Assembly: GCA_964016885.1 (NCBI GenBank)
Contig: OZ024744.1
Span: 22,283,298 to 22,347,297, forward strand
Reading direction: 5' to 3'
DNA from: Eledone cirrhosa
Taxonomy: Eukaryota > Mollusca > Cephalopoda > Octopoda > Eledonidae
DNA: 64,000 bases
In this document: piece after piece, positions 24,968 to 39,800 of the stretch
Layout of the letters: each line of letters begins with the position of its first letter
Position numbering within the stretch: position 1 is the first letter of the stretch
Made by a program: the position numbers and the translations under genes
Notes under the pieces: model-generated
The model's input: the letters and a program-made list of their open reading frames with translations, nothing else
The model's database searches: none
Told to the model about the DNA's origin: nothing

Positions 24968-27408
24968 GTTGTCGTGGTCAGTTAGGTTGACATAGATAAC
25001 ATAGAGTGAGATGTTGTCGTCGTGGTCAGTTAGGCTGACATAGAGAGCATAGAGTGAGATGTTGTCGTGGTCAGTTAGGTTGACATAGATAACATAGAGT
25101 AAGATGTTGTCGTGGTGGTCAGTTAGGTTGACATAGATAACATAGGTGAGATGTTGTCGTGGTGGTCAGTTAGGTTGACATAGATAACATAGAGTGAGAT
25201 GTTGTCGTTGTGGTCAGTTAGGTTGACATAGATAACATAGAGTAAGATGTTGTCGTGGTGGTCAGATAGCTGGACATAGATAACATAGGTGGGATGTTGT
25301 CGTGGTGGTCAGTTAGGTTTACATAGATAACATACAGTGTGATGTTGACGTGGTGGTCTTTTAGGTTGACATAGATAACATAGGTGGGATGTTGTCGTGG
25401 TGGTCAGTTAGGTTGACATAGATAACATAGGTGAGATGTTGTCGTGGTGGTCAGTTAGGTTGACATAGATAACATAGAGTGAGATGTTGTCGTGGTGGTC
25501 AGTTAGGTTGACATAGATAACATAGGTGGGATGTTGTCGTGGGGGTCAGTTAGTTTGACATAGATAACATTGGTGAGATGTTGTCGTGGTGGTCAGTTAG
25601 GTTGACATAGATAACATTGGTTAGATGTTGTTGTGGTGGTCAGTTAGGTTGACACAGATAACATAGGTGGGATGTTGTCGTGGTGGTCAGTTAGGTTGAC
25701 ATAGATAACATAGAGTGAGATGTTGTCGTGGTGGTCAGTTAGGTTTACATAGATAACATAGAGTGAGATGTTGTCGTGGTGGTCAGATAGGTTGACATAG
25801 ATAACATAGAGTGAGATGTTGTCGTGGTGGTCAGTTAGGTTGACATAGATAACATAGGTGGGATGTTGTCATGGTCAGTTAGGTTGCCATAGATAACATA
25901 GAGTGATATGATGTCGTGGTGGTCAGTTAGTTTGACATTGATAACATAGAGTGAGATGTTGTCGTGGTGGTCAGATAGGTTGACATAGATAACATAGAAT
26001 GGGATGTTTTCGTGGTCGGTTAGGTTGACATACATAACATAGAGTGAGATGTTGTCGTGGTGGTCAGTTAGCTTGACATAGATAAGATAGGTGAGATGTT
26101 GTCGTGGTGGTCAGTTAGGTTGATATAGATAACATAGAGTGAGATGTTGTCGTGGTGGTCAGTTAGGTTGACATAGATAACATAGGTGGGCTGTTGTCGA
26201 GTTGGTCAGTTAGGTTGACATAGATGACATAGGTGGGATGTTGTCGTGGTGGTCAGTTAGGTTGACATAGATAACATAGAGTGAAATGTTGTCGTGGTGG
26301 TCAGTTAGCTTGACATAGATAACATAGAGTGAGATGTTGTCGTGGTTGTCAGTTAGGTTGACATAGATAACATAGAGTGAGATGTTGTCGTGGTGGTCAG
26401 TTAGGTTGACATAGATAACATAGGTGGGATGTTGTCGTGGTGGTCAGTTAGGTTGACATAGATAACATAGGTGGGATGTTGTCGTGGTCAGTTAGGTTGA
26501 CATAGATAACATAGAGTGAGATGTTGTCGTCGTGGTCAGTTAGGCTGACATAGAGAGCATAGAGTGAGATGTTGTCGTGGTCAGTTAGGTTGACATAGAT
26601 AACATAGAGTGAGATGTTGTCGTGGTGGTCAGTTTGGTTGACATAGATAACATAGGTGGGATGTTGTCGTGGTGGTCAGTTACGTTGACATAGATAACAT
26701 AGGTGAGATGTTGTCGTGGTGGTCAGTTAGGTTGACATAGATAACATAGAGTGAGATGTTGTCGTTGTGGTCAGTTAGGTTGACATAGATAACATAGAGT
26801 AAGATGTTGTCGTGGTGGTCAGGTAGCTGGACATAGATAACATAGGTGGGATGTTGTCGTGGTGGTCAGTTAGGTTTACATAGATAACATACAGTGAGAT
26901 GTTGACGTGGTGGTCTTTTAGGTTGACATAGATAACATAGGTGGGATGTTGTCGTGGTGGTCAGTTAGGTTGACATAGATAACATAGGTGAGATGTTGTC
27001 GTGGTGGTCAGTTAGGTTGACATAGATAACATAGAGTGAGATGTTGTCGTGGTGGTCAGTTAGGTTGACATAGATAACATAGGTGGGATGTTGTCGTGGT
27101 GGTCAGTTAGTTTGACATAGATAACATTGGTGAGATGTTGTCGTGGTGGTCAGTTAGGTTGACATAGATAACATTGGTTAGATGTTGTCGTGGTGGTCAG
27201 TTAGGTTGACACAGATAACATAGGTGGGATGTTGTCGTGGTGGTCAGTTAGGTTGACATAGATAACATAGAGTGAGATGTTGTCGTGGTGGTCAGGTAGG
27301 TTGACATAGATAACATAGATAGGAAGTTGTTGTGGTGGTCAGGTAGGTTGACATAGATAACATTGGTGTGTTGTTGTAGTGGTGGTCAGTTAGGTTGACA
27401 TAGATAAC
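24968..27408. repeat. 4.8-kb composite block, partial copy 2
   Basis: This matches 20,161 onward at +4,807, changing to +4,855 after one extra 48-bp monomer near 25,100. It leaves that register near 26,590, where the 4 monomers missing from copy 1 are present, and then follows the 2,361-bp block (offset 20,499) to about 27,408. There ACATTTGTGAG of that block is replaced by an AGAGTGAG monomer. Confidence 0.75.
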
Positions 27409-29349
27409 ATAGAGTGAGATGTTGTCGTGGTGGTCAGTTAGGTTGACATAGATAACATAGAGTGAGATGTTGTCGTGGTCAGTTAGGTTGACATAGATAA
27501 CATAGGTGGGATGTTGTCGTGGTCAGTTAGGTTGACATAGATAACATAGAGTGAGATGTTGTCGTCGTGGTCAGTTAGGCTGACATAGAGAGCATAGAGT
27601 GAGATGTTGTCGTGGTCAGTTAGGTTGACATAGATAACACAGAGTGAGATGTTGTCGTGGTGGTCAGTTAGTTTGACATAGATAACATAGGTGGGATTTT
27701 GTCGTGGTGGTCAGTTACGTTGACATAGATAACATAGGTGAGATGTTGTCGTGGTGGTCAGTTAGGTTGACATAGATAACATAGAGTGAGATGTTGTCGT
27801 TGTGGTCAGTTAGGTTGCCATAGATAACAAAGAGTAAGATGTTGTCGTGGTGGTCAGATAGCTGGACATAGATAACATAGGTGGAATGTTGTCGTGGTGG
27901 TCAGTTAGGTTTACATAGATAACATAGGTGGGATGTTGTCGTGGTGGTCAGTTAGGTTGACATAGATAACATAGAGTGAGATGTTGTCGTGGTGGTCAAT
28001 TAGGTGTACATAGATAACATAGGTGGGATGTTGGGGTGGTGGTCAGTTAGGTTGACATAGATAACATAGAGTGAGATGTTTTCGTGGTGGTCAGTTAGGT
28101 TGACATAGATAACATAGAGTGAGATGTTGTCGTGGTGGTCAGTTAGGTTGACATAGATAACATATAGTGAGATGTTGTCGTGGTCAGTTAGGTTGACATA
28201 GATAACATAGGTGGGATGTTGTCGTGGTCAGTTAGGTTGACATAGATAACATAGAGTGAGATGTTGTCGTGGTGGTCGGTTAGGTTGACATAGATAACAT
28301 AGGTGGGATGTTGTCGTGGTGGTCAGTTAGGTTGGCATAGATACCATAGAGTGAGATGTTGTCGTGGTGGTCAGTTAGGTTGACATAGATAACATAGAGT
28401 GAGATGATGTCGTGGTGGTCAGTTAGGTTGACATAGATAACATAGGTGGGATGTTGACATGGTCATTTAGGTTGACATAGATAACATAGAGTGAGATGTT
28501 GTCGTGGTGGTCAGTTAGATCGACATGGATAACATAGAGTGACATGTTGTAGTGGTGGTCAGTTAGGTTGACATAGATAACATTTGTGAGATGTTGTCAT
28601 GGTGGTCAGTTAGGTTGACACAGATAACATAGGTGGGATGTTGTCGTGGTGGTCAGTTAGGTTGACATATATAAGATAGAGTGAGATGTTGTCGTGGTGG
28701 TCAGTTAGGTTGACATAGATAACATAGAGTGAGATGTTGTCGTGGTGGTCAGTTAGGTTGACATAGATAACATAGAGTGAGATATTGTCGTGGTCAGTTA
28801 GGTTGACATAGATAACATAGGTGGGATGTTGACATGGTCATTTAGGTTGACATAGATAACATAGAGTGAGATGTTGTCGTGGTGGTCAGTTAGATCGACA
28901 TGGATAACATAGAGTGACATGTTGTCGTGGTGGTCAGTTAGGTTGACATATATAACATAGAGTGAGATGTTTTCGTGGTGGTCAGTTAGGTTGACATAGA
29001 TAACATAGAGTGAGATGTTGTCGTGGTGGTCAGTTAGGTTGACATAGATAACATAGGTTGGATGTGTCGTGGTGGTCAGTTAGGTTGACATAGATAACAT
29101 AGAGTGAGATGTTGTCGTGGTGGTCAGTTAGGTTGACATAGATAACATAGAGTGAGATGTTGTCGTGGTGGTCAGTTAGGTTTACATAGATAACATAGGT
29201 GGGATGTTGTCGTGGTCAGTTAGGTTGACATAGATAACATAGAGTGAGATGTTGTCGTCGTGGTCAGTTAGGCTGACATAGAGAGAATAGAGTGAGATGT
29301 TGTCGTGGTCAGTTAGGTTGACATAGATAACATAGAGTGAGATGTTGTC
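27409..29349. repeat. Mixed monomers, mosaic of earlier blocks
   Basis: This is satellite only. About 27,490–28,550 follows the order of 7,260–8,150 and 22,730–23,870 with deletions (a GTGTACATAG variant near 28,005 is private). About 28,550–29,090 follows 36,310–36,840. A 47-bp unit near 29,060 has lost two bases (GATGTGTCGTGG). No gene is present. Confidence 0.65.
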
Positions 29350-31367
29350 GTGGTGGTCAGTTTGGTTGACATAGATAACATAGGTGGGATGTTGTCGTGG
29401 TGGTCAGTTACGTTGACATAGATAACATAGGTGAGATGTTGTCGTGGTGGTCAGTTAGGTTGACATAGATAACATAGAGTGAGATGTTGTCGTGGTGGTC
29501 AGTTAGGTTGACATAGATAACATAGAGTGAGATGTTGTCGTGGTGGTCAGATAGGTTGACATAGATAACATAGAGTGAGATGTTGTCGTGGTGGTCAGTT
29601 AGGTTGACATAGATAACATAGGTGGGATGTTGTCATGTTCAGTTAGGTTGCCATAGATAACATAGAGTGAGATGATGTCGTGGTGGTCAGTTAGTTTGAC
29701 ATTGATAACATAGAGGGAGATGTTTTCGTGGTGGTCTGTTAGGTTGACATAGATAACATAGAGTGGGATATTTTCATGGTCGGTTAGGTTGACATACATA
29801 ACATAGAGTGAGATGTTGTCGTGGTGGTCAGTTAGGTTGACATAGATAACATAGGTGAGATGTCGTGGTGGTCAGTTAGGTTGATATAGATAACATAGAG
29901 TGAGATGTTGTCGTGGTGGTCAGTTAGGTTGACATAGATAACATAGGTGGGCTGTTGTCGAGTTGGTCAGTTAGGTTGACATAGATAACATAGGTGGGAT
30001 GTTGTCGTGGTGGTCAGTTAGGTTGACATAGATAACATAGAGTGAGATGTTGTCGTGGTGGTCAGTTAGCTTGACATAGATAACATAGAGTGAGATGTTG
30101 TCGTGGTTGTCAGTTAGGTTGACATAGATAACATAGAGTGAGATGTTGTCGTGGTGGTCAGTTAGGTTGACATAGATAACATAGGTGGGATGTTGTCGTG
30201 GTGGTCAGTTAGGTTGACATAGATAACATAGGTGGGATGTTGTCGTGGTCAGTTTAGTTGACATATATAACATAGGTGGGATGTTGTCGTGGTCAGTTAG
30301 GTTGACATAGATAACATAGAGTGAGATGTTGTCGTGGTGGTCAGTTAGGTTTACATAGATAACATAGGTGGGATGTTGTCGTGGTCAGTTAGGTTGACAT
30401 AGATAACATAGAGTGAGATGTTGTCGTCGTGGTCAGTTAGGCTGACATAGAGAGAATAGAGTGAGATGTTGTCGTGGTCAGTTAGGTTGACATAGATAAC
30501 ATAGAGTGAGATGTTGTCGTGGTGGTCAGTTTGGTTGACATAGATAACATAGGTGGGATGTTGTCGTGGTGGTCAGTAACGTTGACATAGATAACATAGG
30601 TGAGATGTTGTCGTGGTGGTCAGTTAGGTTGACATAGATAACATAGAGTGAGATGTTGTCGTTGTGGTCAGTTAGGTTGACATAGATAACATAGAGTAAG
30701 ATGTTGTCGTGGTGGTCAGATAGCTGGACATAGATAACATAGGTGGGATGTTGTCGTGGTGGTCAGTTAGGTTGACATAGATAACATTGGTGAGATGTTG
30801 TCGTGGTGGTCAGTTAGGTTGACATAGATAACATTGGTGAGATGTTGTCGTGGTGGTCAGTTAGGTTGACACAGATAACATAGGTGGGATGTTGTCGTGG
30901 TGGTCAGTTAGGTTGACATAGATAACATAGAGTGAGATGTTGTCGTGGTGGTCAGGTAGGTTGACATAGATAACATAGGTGGGATGTTGTTGTGGTGGTC
31001 AGTTAGGTTGACATAGATAACATTTGTGTGTTGTTGTAGTGGTGGTCAGTTAGGTTGACATAGATAACATAGAGTGAGATGTTGTCGTGGTGGTCAGTTA
31101 GATCGACATGGATAACATAGAGTAACATGTTGTCGTGGTGGTCAGTTAGGTTGACATATATAACATAGAGTGAGATGTTGTCGTGGCGGTCAGTTAGGTT
31201 GACATAGATAACATAGGTGGGATGTTGTCGTGGTCAGTTAGGTTGACATAGATAACATAGAGTGAGATGTTGTCGTCGTGGTCAGTTAGGCTGACATAGA
31301 GAGCATAGAGTGAGATGTTGTCGTGGTCAGTTAGGTTGACATAGATAACATAGAGTGAGATGTTGTC
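29350..31367. repeat. 2,018-bp higher-order block, copy 1
   Basis: Landmarks recur at +2,018: GTTTAGTTGACATAT near 30,250 and 32,268, GTCAGTAACG near 30,578 and 32,596, AGAGTAACATG near 31,112 and 33,130, and GTGGCGG near 31,184 and 33,202. A weaker match extends left to about 29,170. Near 29,862 a monomer has the shortened GATGTCGTGG, which is also duplicated near 31,880. Confidence 0.9.
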
Positions 31368-33385
31368 GTGGTGGTCAGTTTGGTTGACATAGATAACATA
31401 GGTGGGATGTTGTCGTGGTGGTCAGTTACGTTGACATAGATAACATAGGTGAGATGTTGTCGTGGTGGTCAGTTAGGTTGACATAGATAACATAGAGTGA
31501 GATGTTGTCGTGGTGGTCAGTTAGGTTGACATAGATAACATAGAGTGAGATGTTGTCGTGGTGGTCAGATAGGTTGACATAGATAACATAGAGTGAGATG
31601 TTGTCGTGGTGGTCAGTTAGGTTGACATAGATAACATAGGTGGGATGTTGTCATGTTCAGTTAGGTTGCCATAGATAACATAGAGTGAGATGATGTCGTG
31701 GTGGTCAGTTAGTTTGACATTGATAACATAGAGGGAGATGTTTTCGTGGTGGTCTGTTAGGTTGACATAGATAACATAGAGTGGGATATTTTCATGGTCG
31801 GTTAGGTTGACATACATAACATAGAGTGAGATGTTGTCGTGGTGGTCAGTTAGGTTGACATAGATAACATAGGTGAGATGTCGTGGTGGTCAGTTAGGTT
31901 GATATAGATAACATAGAGTGAGATGTTGTCGTGGTGGTCAGTTAGGTTGACATAGATAACATAGGTGGGCTGTTGTCGAGTTGGTCAGTTAGGTTGACAT
32001 AGATAACATAGGTGGGATGTTGTCGTGGTGGTCAGTTAGGTTGACATAGATAACATAGAGTGAGATGTTGTCGTGGTGGTCAGTTAGCTTGACATAGATA
32101 ACATAGAGTGAGATGTTGTCGTGGTTGTCAGTTAGGTTGACATAGATAACATAGAGTGAGATGTTGTCGTGGTGGTCAGTTAGGTTGACATAGATAACAT
32201 AGGTGGGATGTTGTCGTGGTGGTCAGTTAGGTTGACATAGATAACATAGGTGGGATGTTGTCGTGGTCAGTTTAGTTGACATATATAACATAGGTGGGAT
32301 GTTGTCGTGGTCAGTTAGGTTGACATAGATAACATAGAGTGAGATGTTGTCGTGGTGGTCAGTTAGGTTTACATAGATAACATAGGTGGGATGTTGTCGT
32401 GGTCAGTTAGGTTGACATAGATAACATAGAGTGAGATGTTGTCGTCGTGGTCAGTTAGGCTGACATAGAGAGAATAGAGTGAGATGTTGTCGTGGTCAGT
32501 TAGGTTGACATAGATAACATAGAGTGAGATGTTGTCGTGGTGGTCAGTTTGGTTGACATAGATAACATAGGTGGGATGTTGTCGTGGTGGTCAGTAACGT
32601 TGACATAGATAACATAGGTGAGATGTTGTCGTGGTGGTCAGTTAGGTTGACATAGATAACATAGAGTGAGATGTTGTCGTTGTGGTCAGTTAGGTTGACA
32701 TAGATAACATAGAGTAAGATGTTGTCGTGGTGGTCAGATAGCTGGACATAGATAACATAGGTGGGATGTTGTCGTGGTGGTCAGTTAGGTTGAGATAGAT
32801 AACATTGGTGAGATGTTGTCGTGGTGGTCAGTTAGGTTGACATAGATAACATTGGTGAGATGTTGTCGTGGTGGTCAGTTAGGTTGACACAGATAACATA
32901 GGTGGGATGTTGTCGTGGTGGTCAGTTAGGTTGACATAGATAACATAGAGTGAGATGTTGTCGTGGTGATCAGGTAGGTTGACATAGATAACATAGGTGG
33001 GATGTTGTTGTGGTGGTCAGTTAGGTTGACATAGATAACATTTGTGTGTTGTTGTAGTGGTGGTCAGTTAGGTTGACATAGATAACATAGAGTGAGATGT
33101 TGTCGTGGTGGTCAGTTAGATCGACATGGATAACATAGAGTAACATGTTGTCGTGGTGGTCAGTTAGGTTGACATATATAACATAGAGTGAGATGTTGTC
33201 GTGGCGGTCAGTTAGGTTGACATAGATAACATAGGTGGGATGTTGTCGTGGTCAGTTAGGTTGACATAGATAACATAGAGTGAGATGTTGTCGTCGTGGT
33301 CAGTTAGGCTGACATAGAGAGCATAGAGTGAGATGTTGTCGTGGTCAGTTAGGTTGACATAGATAACATAGAGTGAGATGTTGTC
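31368..33385. repeat. 2,018-bp higher-order block, copy 2
   Basis: This tandem copy of 29,350–31,367 is nearly identical. The substitutions I noticed are GTTGAGATAG near 32,793 and GTGGTGATCAGG near 32,968. The match ends near 33,385, where GTTAGTTTGCC replaces GTTTGGTTGAC. Such high similarity suggests a recent duplication. Confidence 0.9.
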
Positions 33386-36300
33386 GTGGTGGTCAGTTAG
33401 TTTGCCATAGATAACATAGGTGGGATTTGTCGTGGTGGTCAGTTACGTTGACATAGATAACATAGGTGAGATGTTGTCGTGGTGGTCAGTTAGGTTGACA
33501 TAGATAACATAGAGTGAGATGTTGTCGTTGTGGTCAGTTAGGTTGCCATAGATAACAAAGAGTAAGATGTTGTCGTGGTGGTCAGATAGCTGGACATAGA
33601 TAACATAGGTGGAATGTTGTCGTGGTGGTCAGTTAGGTTTACATAGATAACATAGGTGGGATGTTGTCGTGGTGGTCAGTTAGGTTGACATAGATAACAT
33701 AGAGTGAGATGTTGTCGTGGTGGTCAATTAGGTTTACATAGATAACATAGGTGGTATGTTGGGGTGGTGGTCAGTTAGGTTGACATAGATAACATAGAGT
33801 GAGATGTTTTCGTGGTGGTCAGTTAGGTTGACATAGATAACATAGAGTGAGATGTTGTCGTGGTGGTCAGTTAGGTTGACATAGATAACATAGAGTGAGA
33901 TGTTGTCGTGGTCAGTTAGGTTGACATAGATAACATAGGTGGGATGTTGTCGTGGTCAGTTAGGTTGACATAGATAACATAGGTGGGATGTTGTCGTGGT
34001 GGTCAGTTAGGTTGACATAGATAACATAGGTGGGATGTTGTCGGGGTGGTCAGTTAGGTTGACATAGATAACATAGAGTGAGATGTTGTCGTGGTGGTCG
34101 GTTAGGTTGACATAGATAACATAGGTGGGATGTTGTCGTGGTGGTCAGTTAGGTTGGCATAGATACCATAGAGTGAGATGTTGTCGTGGTGGTCAGTTAG
34201 GTTGACATAGATAACATAGAGTGAGATGATATCGTGGTGGTCAGTTAGGTTGACATAGATAACATAGGTGGGATGTTGACATGGTCATTTAGGTTGACAT
34301 AGATAACATAGAGTGAGATGTTGTCGTGGTGGTCAGTTAGATCGACATGGATAACATAGAGTGACATGTTGTCGTGGTGGTCAGTTAGGTTGACATATAT
34401 AACATAGAGTGAGATGTTTTCGTGGTGGTCAGTTAGGTTGACATAGATAACATAGGTTGCATGTTGTCGTGGTGGTCAGATAGGTTGACATAGATAACAT
34501 AGAGTGAGATGTTGTCATGGTGGTCAGTTAGCTTGACATAGATAACATAGAGTGAGGTGTTGTCGTGGTGGTCAGTTAGGTCGACATAGATAACATAGAG
34601 TGAGATGTTGTCGTGGTGGTCAGTTAGGTTGACATAGATAACATAGAGTGAGATGTTGTCGTGGTGGTCAGTTAGTTTGACATAGATAACATAGAGTGAG
34701 ATGTTGTCGTGGTGGTCAGATAGGTTGACATAGATAACATAGAGTGAGATGTTGTCGTGGTGGTCAGTTAGGTTGACATAGATAACATAGGTGGGATGTT
34801 GTCATGGTCAGTTAGGTTGCCATAGATAACATAGAGTGAGATGATGTCGTGGTGGTCAGTTAGTTTGACATTGATAACATAGAGTGAGATGTTGTCGTGG
34901 TGGTCAGTTAGGTTGACATAGATAACATAGAATGGGATGTTTTCGTGGTCGGTTAGGTTGACATACATAACATAGAGTGAGATGTTGTCGTGGTGGTCAG
35001 TTAGCTTGACATAGATAAGATAGGTGAGATGTTGTCGTGGTGGTCAGTTAGGTTGATATAGGTAACATAGAGTGAGATGTTGTCGTGGTGGTCAGTTAGG
35101 TTGACATAGATAACATAGGTGGGCTGTTGTCGAGTTGGTCAGTTAGGTTGACATAGATGACATAGGTGGGATGTTGTCGTGGTGGTCAGTTAGGTTGACA
35201 TAGATAACATAGAGTGAGATGTTGTCGTGGTGGTCAGTTAGCTTGACATAGATAACATAGAGTGAGATGTTGTCGTGGTTGTCAGTTAGGTTGACATAGA
35301 TAACATAGAGTGAGATGTTGTCGTGGTGGTCAGTTAGGTTGACATAGATAACATAGGTGGGATGTTGTCGTGGTGGTCAGTTAGGTTGACATAGATAACA
35401 TAGGTGGGATGTTGTCGTGGTCAGTTAGGTTGACATAGATAACATAGAGTGAGATGTTGTCGTCGTGGTCAGTTAGGCTGACATAGAGAGCATAGAGTGA
35501 GATGTTGTCGTGGTCAGTTACGTTGACATAGATAACATAGAGTGAGATGTTGTCGTGGTGGTCAGTTTGGTTGACATAGATAACATAGGTGGGATGTTGT
35601 CGTGGTGGTCAGTTACGTTGACATAGATAACATAGGTGAGATGTTGTCGTGGTGGTCAGTTAGGTTGACATAGATAACACAGAGTGAGATGTTGTCGTTG
35701 TGGTCAGTTAGGTTGACATAGATAACATAGAGTAAGATGTTGTCGTGGTGGTCAGATAGCTGGACATAGATAACATAGGTGGGATGTTGTCGTGGTGGTC
35801 AGTTAGGTTTACATAGATAACATACAGTGAGATGTTGACGTGGTGGTCTTTTAGGTTGACATAGATAACATAGGTGGGATGTTGTCGTGGTGGTCAGTTA
35901 GGTTGACATAGATAACATAGGTGAGATGTTGTCGTGGTGGTCAGTTAGGTTGACATAGATAACATAGAGTGAGATGTTGTCGTGGTGGTCAGTTAGGTTG
36001 ACATAGATAACATAGGTGGGATGTTGTCGTGGTGGTCAGTTAGTTTGACATAGATAACATTGGTGAGATGTTGTCGTGGTGGTCAGTTAGGTTGACATAG
36101 ATAACATTGGTTAGATGTTGTCGTGGTGGTCAGTTAGGTTGACACAGATAACATAGGTGGGATGTTGTCGTGGTGATCAGTTAGGTTGACATAGATAACA
36201 TAGAGTGAGATGTTGTCGTGGTGGTCAGGTAGGTTGACATAGATAACATAGGTGGGATGTTGTTGTGGTGGTCAGGTAGGTTGACATAGATAACATTGGT

Positions 36301-36839
36301 GTGTTGTTGTAGTGGTGGTCAGTTAGGTTGACATAGATAACATTTGTGAGATGTTGTCATGGTGGTCAGTTAGGTTGACACAGATAACATAGGTGGGATG
36401 TTGTCGTGGTGGTCAGTTAGGTTGACATAGATAACATAGAGTGAGATGTTGTCGTGGTGGTCAGTTAGGTTGACATAGATAACATAGAGTGAGATGTTGT
36501 CGTGGTGGTCAGTTAGGTTGACATAGATAACATAGAGTGAGATGTTGTCGTGGTCAGTTAGGTTGACATAGATAACATAGGTGGGATGTTGACATGGTCA
36601 TTTAGGTTGACATAGATAACATAGAGTGAGATGTTGTCGTGGTGGTCAGTTAGATCGACATGGATAACATAGAGTGACATGTTGTCGTGGTGGTCAGTTA
36701 GGTTGACATATATAACATAGAGTGAGATGTTTTCGTGGTGGTCAGTTAGGTTGATATAGATAACATAGAGTGAGATGTTGTCGTGGTGGTCAGTTACGTT
36801 GACATAGATAACATAGGTTGGATGTTGTCGTGGTGGTCA
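33386..36839. repeat. Mixed monomers, copies of older Domain I blocks
   Basis: This is satellite only. About 33,386–34,440 follows 22,900–23,970, starting from a monomer that has lost one base (GGGATTTGTCG near 33,423). About 34,440–35,740 follows 24,010–24,700 and 25,700–26,800. About 35,740–36,840 follows the right part of the 2,361-bp block. No unique sequence or gene was found. Confidence 0.65.
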
Positions 36840-39800
36840 GTTAGGTTGACATAGATAACATAGAGTGAGATGTTGTCGTGGTGGTCTGTTAGGTTGACAT
36901 AGATAACATAGAGTGAGATGTTGTCGTGGTGGTCAGATAGGTTGACATAGATAACATAGAGTGAGATGTTGTCGTGGTGGTCAGTTAGGTTGACATAGAT
37001 AACATAGGTGGGATGTTGTCATGTTCAGTTAGGTTGCCATAGATAACATAGAGTGAGATGATGTCGTGGTGGTCAGTTAGTTTGACATTGATAACATAGA
37101 GTGAGATGTTGTCGTGGTGGTCAGTTAGGTTGACATAGATAACATAGAGTGGGATGTTTTCGTGGTCGGTTAGGTTGACATACATAACATAGAGTGAGAT
37201 GTTGTCGTGGTGGTCAGTTAGGTTGACATAGATAACATAGGTGAGATGTTGTCGTGGTGGTCAGTTAGGTTGATATAGATAACATAGAGTGAGATGTTGT
37301 CGTGGTGGTCAGTTAGGTTGACATAGATAACATAGGTGGGCTGTTGTCGAGTTGGTCAGTTAGGTTGACATAGATAACATAGAGTGAGATGTTGTCGTGG
37401 TGGTCAGTTAGCTTGACATAGATAACATAGAGTGAGATCTTGTCGTGGTTGTCAGTTAGGTTGACATAGATAACATAGAGTGAGATGTTGTCGTGGTGGT
37501 CAGTTAGCTTGACATAGATAACATAGAGTGAGATGTTGTCGTGGTTGTCAGTTAGGTTGACATAGATAACATAGAGTGAGATGTTGTCGTGGTGGTCAGT
37601 TAGGTTGACATAGATAACATAGGTGGGATGTTGTCGTGGTGGTCAGTTAGGTTGACATAGATAACATAGGTGGGATGTTGTCGTGGTCAGTTTAGTTGAC
37701 GTATATAACATAGGTGGGATGTTGTCGTGGTCAGTTAGGTTGACATAGATAACATAGAGTGAGATGTTGTCGTGGTGGTCAGTTAGGTTTACATAGATAA
37801 CATAGGTGGGATGTTGTCGTGGTCAGTTAGGTTGACATAGATAACATAGAGTGAGATGTTGTCGTCGTGGTCAGTTAGGCTGACATAGAGAGAATAGAGT
37901 GAGATGTTGTCGTGGTCAGTTAGGTTGACATAGATAACATAGAGTGAGATGTTGTCGTGGTGGTCAGTTTGGTTGACATAGATAACATAGGTGGGATGTT
38001 GTCGTGGTGGTCAGTTACGTTGACATAGATAACATAGGTGAGATGTTGTCGTGGTGGTCAGTTAGGTTGACATAGATAACAGAGTGAGATGTTGTCGTGG
38101 TGGTCAGTTAGGTTGACATAGATAACATAGAGTGAGATGTTGTCGTGTTGGTCAGATAGGTTGACATAGATAACATAGAGTGAGATGTTGCCGTGGTGGT
38201 CAGTTAGGTTGACATAGATAACATAGGTGGGATGTTGTCATGTTCAGTTAGGTTGCCATAGATAACATAGAGTGAGATGATGTCGTGGTGGTCAGTTAGT
38301 TTGACATTGATAACATAGAGTGAGATGTTGTCGTGGTGGTCAGTTAGGTTGACATAGATAACATAGAGTGGGATGTTTTCGTGGTCGGTTAGGTTGACAT
38401 ACATAACATAGAGTGAGATGTTGTCGTGGTGGTCAGTTAGGTTGACATAGATAACATAGGTGAGATGTTGTCGTGGTGGTCAGTTAGGTTGATATAGATA
38501 ACATAGAGTGAGATGTTGTCGTGGTGGTCAGTTAGGTTGACATAGATAACATAGGTGGGCTGTTGTCGAGTTGGTCAGTTAGGTTGACATAGATAACATA
38601 GGTGGGATGTTGTCGTGGTGGTCAGTTAGGTTGACATTGATAACATAGAGTGAGATGTTGTCGTGGTGGTCAGTTAGGTTGACATAGATAACATAGAGTG
38701 AGATGTTGTCGTGGTTGTCAGTTAGGTTGACATAGATAACATAGAGTGAGATGTTGTCGTGGTGGTCAGTTAGGTTGACATAGATAACATAGGTGGGATG
38801 TTGTCGTGGTGGTCAGTTAGGTTGACATAGATAACATAGGTGGGATGTTGTCGTGGTCAGTTTAGTTGACATATATAACATAGGTGGGATGTTGTCGTGG
38901 TCAGTTAGGTTGACATAGATAACATAGAGTGAGATGTTGTCGTGGTGGTCAGTTAGGTTTACATAGATAACATAGGTGGGATGTTGTCGTGGTCAGTTAG
39001 GTTGACATAGATAACATAGAGTGAGATGTTGTCGTCGTGGTCAGTTTGGTTGACATAGATAACATAGGTGGGATGTTGTCGTGGTGGTCAGTTACGTTGA
39101 CATAGATAACATAGGTGAGATGTTGTCGTGGTGGTCAGTTAGGTTAACATAGATAACATAGAGTGAGATGTTGTCGTGGTGGTCAGTTAGGTTGACATAG
39201 ATAACATAGGTGGGATGTTGTCGTGGTGGTCAGTTAGGTTGACATAGATAACATAGGTGGGATGTTTTCGTGGTCGGTTAGGTTGACATACATAACATAG
39301 AGTGAGATGTTGTCGTGGTGGTCAGTTAGGTTGACATAGAGAGAATAGAGTGAGATGTTGTCGTGGTCAGTTAGGTTGACATAGATAACATAGAGTGAGA
39401 TGTTGTCGTGGTGGTCAGTTAGGTTGACATAGATAACATAGGTGGGATGTTGTCGTGGTGGTCAGTTAGGTTGACATAGATAACATAGGTGGGATGTTGT
39501 CGTGGTCAGTTTAGTTGACGTATATAACATAGGTGGGATGTTGTCGTGGTCAGTTAGGTTGACATAGATAACATAGAGTGAGATGTTGTCGTGGTGGTCA
39601 GTTAGGTTTACATAGATAACATAGGTGGGATGTTGTCGTGGTCAGTTAGGTTGACATAGATAACATAGAGTGAGATGTTGTCGTCGTGGTCAGTTAGGCT
39701 GACATAGAGAGAATAGAGTGAGATGTTGTCGTGGTCAGTTAGGTTGACATAGATAACATAGGTGGGATGTTGTCATGTTCAGTTAGGTTGCCATAGATAA

